64,000 bases of DNA. It comes from Beijerinckia indica subsp. indica ATCC 9039 (lineage in GTDB: Bacteria > Pseudomonadota > Alphaproteobacteria > Rhizobiales > Beijerinckiaceae). Of this stretch, positions 63,223 through 64,000 are shown piece by piece (the first letter of the stretch is position 1; each line of letters opens with the position of its first letter). Under the pieces are notes generated by a model. That model was not told the origin of the DNA, did no database searches, and worked only from the letters and a program-made list of their open reading frames with translations. The stretch covers positions 1,431,501 through 1,495,500 of the forward strand of contig NC_010581.1 in assembly GCF_000019845.1 (NCBI RefSeq), read 5' to 3'. The translations under genes and the position numbers were made by a program.

Positions 63223-63884
63223 AAGGCGTCAAAAAGCAGGTTCAGGGGCTGCCGGACCGCGGACCGGAAAGGCAGGCGGAAGAGGCGGCCATCGCCTCAT
63301 CAATGGCGCCGGAATTACGCGAGAGATTAGGCCTTTATGCCACTTTGCTGGGAAAGTGGCAGAAGACGATCAATCTCGTCGCCCCCTCGACTCTGGATCA
63401 CGTCTGGAGCCGGCATTTTGCCGATTCCCTGCAGGTTCAAGAAGCACTGCCGCAGGCTCATCATTGGGTCGATCTCGGCTCGGGCGGCGGTTTTCCGGGA
63501 CTCGTGACCGCCATTGTGCTTGCCGATGTGCCAGAGGCTTGCGTGCATCTCATCGAGAGCGATCAGCGCAAATGCGCCTTTTTGCGGGAAGTGGCGCGTG
63601 AAACGGGTGCAAAAGCCATCGTGCATTGTGGCCGGATCGAAGCTGTCGCTTCGATAATCGAGGATGGGATCGAAGCAGTTAGTGCCCGTGCCCTCGCGCC
63701 TCTTGTGAATTTGCTTGCCTATGCGGAGCCGTGGCTCGTTCAAGGCGCGGTCGGGGTTTTCCTGAAAGGGGCCGATAGCGAAAAGGAACTGGCCGAGGCA
63801 AAGGCTGGCAATCTTTATCGATTTGAGACGCGTCCCAGCCGAACCCAAGCGGCGGCTCAGCTCATATTGGCGCGAAAGTTATGA
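63219..63884 (+). CDS. rsmG: 16S rRNA (guanine-N7) methyltransferase RsmG
   Basis: Methylates G527 of 16S rRNA, 221 residues. SAM-binding core [36 protein letters not shown], and [20 protein letters not shown]. An N-terminal extension of about 25 residues precedes the fold. The ATG overlaps the mnmG stop (ATGA), so translation is coupled. It continues the alphaproteobacterial mnmE-mnmG-rsmG-parA block. Confidence 0.97.
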   Translation: MKGVKKQVQGLPDRGPERQAEEAAIASSMAPELRERLGLYATLLGKWQKTINLVAPSTLDHVWSRHFADSLQVQEALPQAHHWVDLGSGGGFPGLVTAIVLADVPEACVHLIESDQRKCAFLREVARETGAKAIVHCGRIEAVASIIEDGIEAVSARALAPLVNLLAYAEPWLVQGAVGVFLKGADSEKELAEAKAGNLYRFETRPSRTQAAAQLILARKL

Positions 63885-63966
63885 GTTTCGCCTGTTTCAT
63901 CTGCCGCCATTTTGGGTTATGCGCGCCTTTTCCGCCTTTCTTTCCTCCTTCCATCCAGGATCTGCC

Positions 63967-64000
63967 ATGGCTTCCGAGCTTCGCCGCGTCGAGCGGGCGC
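63967..64000 (+). CDS. parA: Start of the next gene, probably parA
   Basis: ATG at 63967 with AGGA about 8 bases upstream begins a frame that runs off the window after 11 codons (MASELRRVERA). The identity as chromosome-partitioning ATPase parA rests only on conserved gene order after rsmG; no ParA motif is visible in this fragment. Confidence 0.4.
   Translation, partial: MASELRRVERA

Noticed and set aside
1..64000. CRISPR array, rRNA or tRNA genes, insertion sequences
   Set aside because: No regularly spaced direct repeats, no tRNA-like TTCGA cloverleaf arms, no rRNA sequence and no transposase frame were found on reading both strands by eye; a dedicated tRNA search was not possible.

Overview
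The window is a stretch of alphaproteobacterial chromosome, most likely from the Hyphomicrobiales and probably a Beijerinckiaceae-type organism. The evidence is the right-hand block mnmE-mnmG-rsmG followed by the first codons of what is probably parA, an order typical of alphaproteobacterial origin-proximal DNA. Other pointers are the GC-rich coding style, a long-form serC-serA pair, lone hrcA, a DUF3422 protein, NnrU, a BBP2-type outer-membrane barrel and mosaic palindromic repeats between genes. The genus is inferred, not shown.

Layout. 1-3.7 kb (minus strand): a family 2A (SrpI-type) encapsulin shell gene overlaps the gene of its cysteine desulfurase cargo, which has a proline/glycine-rich leader of about 220 residues; a truncated ftsH-type protease gene follows. 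4.1-6.2 kb: an MFS transporter with a translationally coupled MarR regulator and a candidate operator inside its promoter, then a small secreted protein. 6.6-18.9 kb: housekeeping and metabolic genes (xseA, a Kef-type antiporter, NnrU, DUF3422, an omega-aminotransferase, DUF2214, a quinone oxidoreductase, and a GlxA-type regulator divergent from an isochorismatase-like hydrolase). 19.2-23.4 kb is accessory and looks like a small defence island. It holds a STAND-type P-loop NTPase with TPR repeats whose two reading frames are joined by a canonical -1 slippery heptamer and a well-placed stem-loop, a gene remnant, and a ThsB-like TIR-fold protein. 23.5-41.9 kb: alpha/beta hydrolase, META-domain protein, rpsD, a TetR regulator, proC, YbjN, a YgjP-type metalloprotease, hrpB, kup, mutS, a SulP transporter, an AhpD-like protein, hrcA and a receiver-domain protein. 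42-50.3 kb: BBP2 porin, serA, serC with a structured leader, a membrane-anchored catalase-like protein coupled to a cytochrome b561, and argG. 50.6-57.5 kb: SWIB protein, aldo/keto reductase, SDR plus LysR pair, an ArsR-rhodanese fusion divergent from a persulfide dioxygenase gene that has lost its catalytic core, a SHOCT protein, a secreted beta-propeller-like protein and a YciA-type thioesterase. 57.6-64 kb: a YyaL-type thioredoxin-domain protein, then mnmE, mnmG, rsmG and the start of the probable parA.

Sulfur handling recurs: a desulfurase encapsulin, a SulP transporter, an ArsR-rhodanese regulator and a decayed persulfide dioxygenase. The strongest candidate for something undescribed is the putative programmed -1 frameshift that would build a 904-residue NTPase-TPR protein from two overlapping frames. 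Starts were chosen by Shine-Dalgarno position and family N-termini; all family names come from reading the translations by eye, without database searches.
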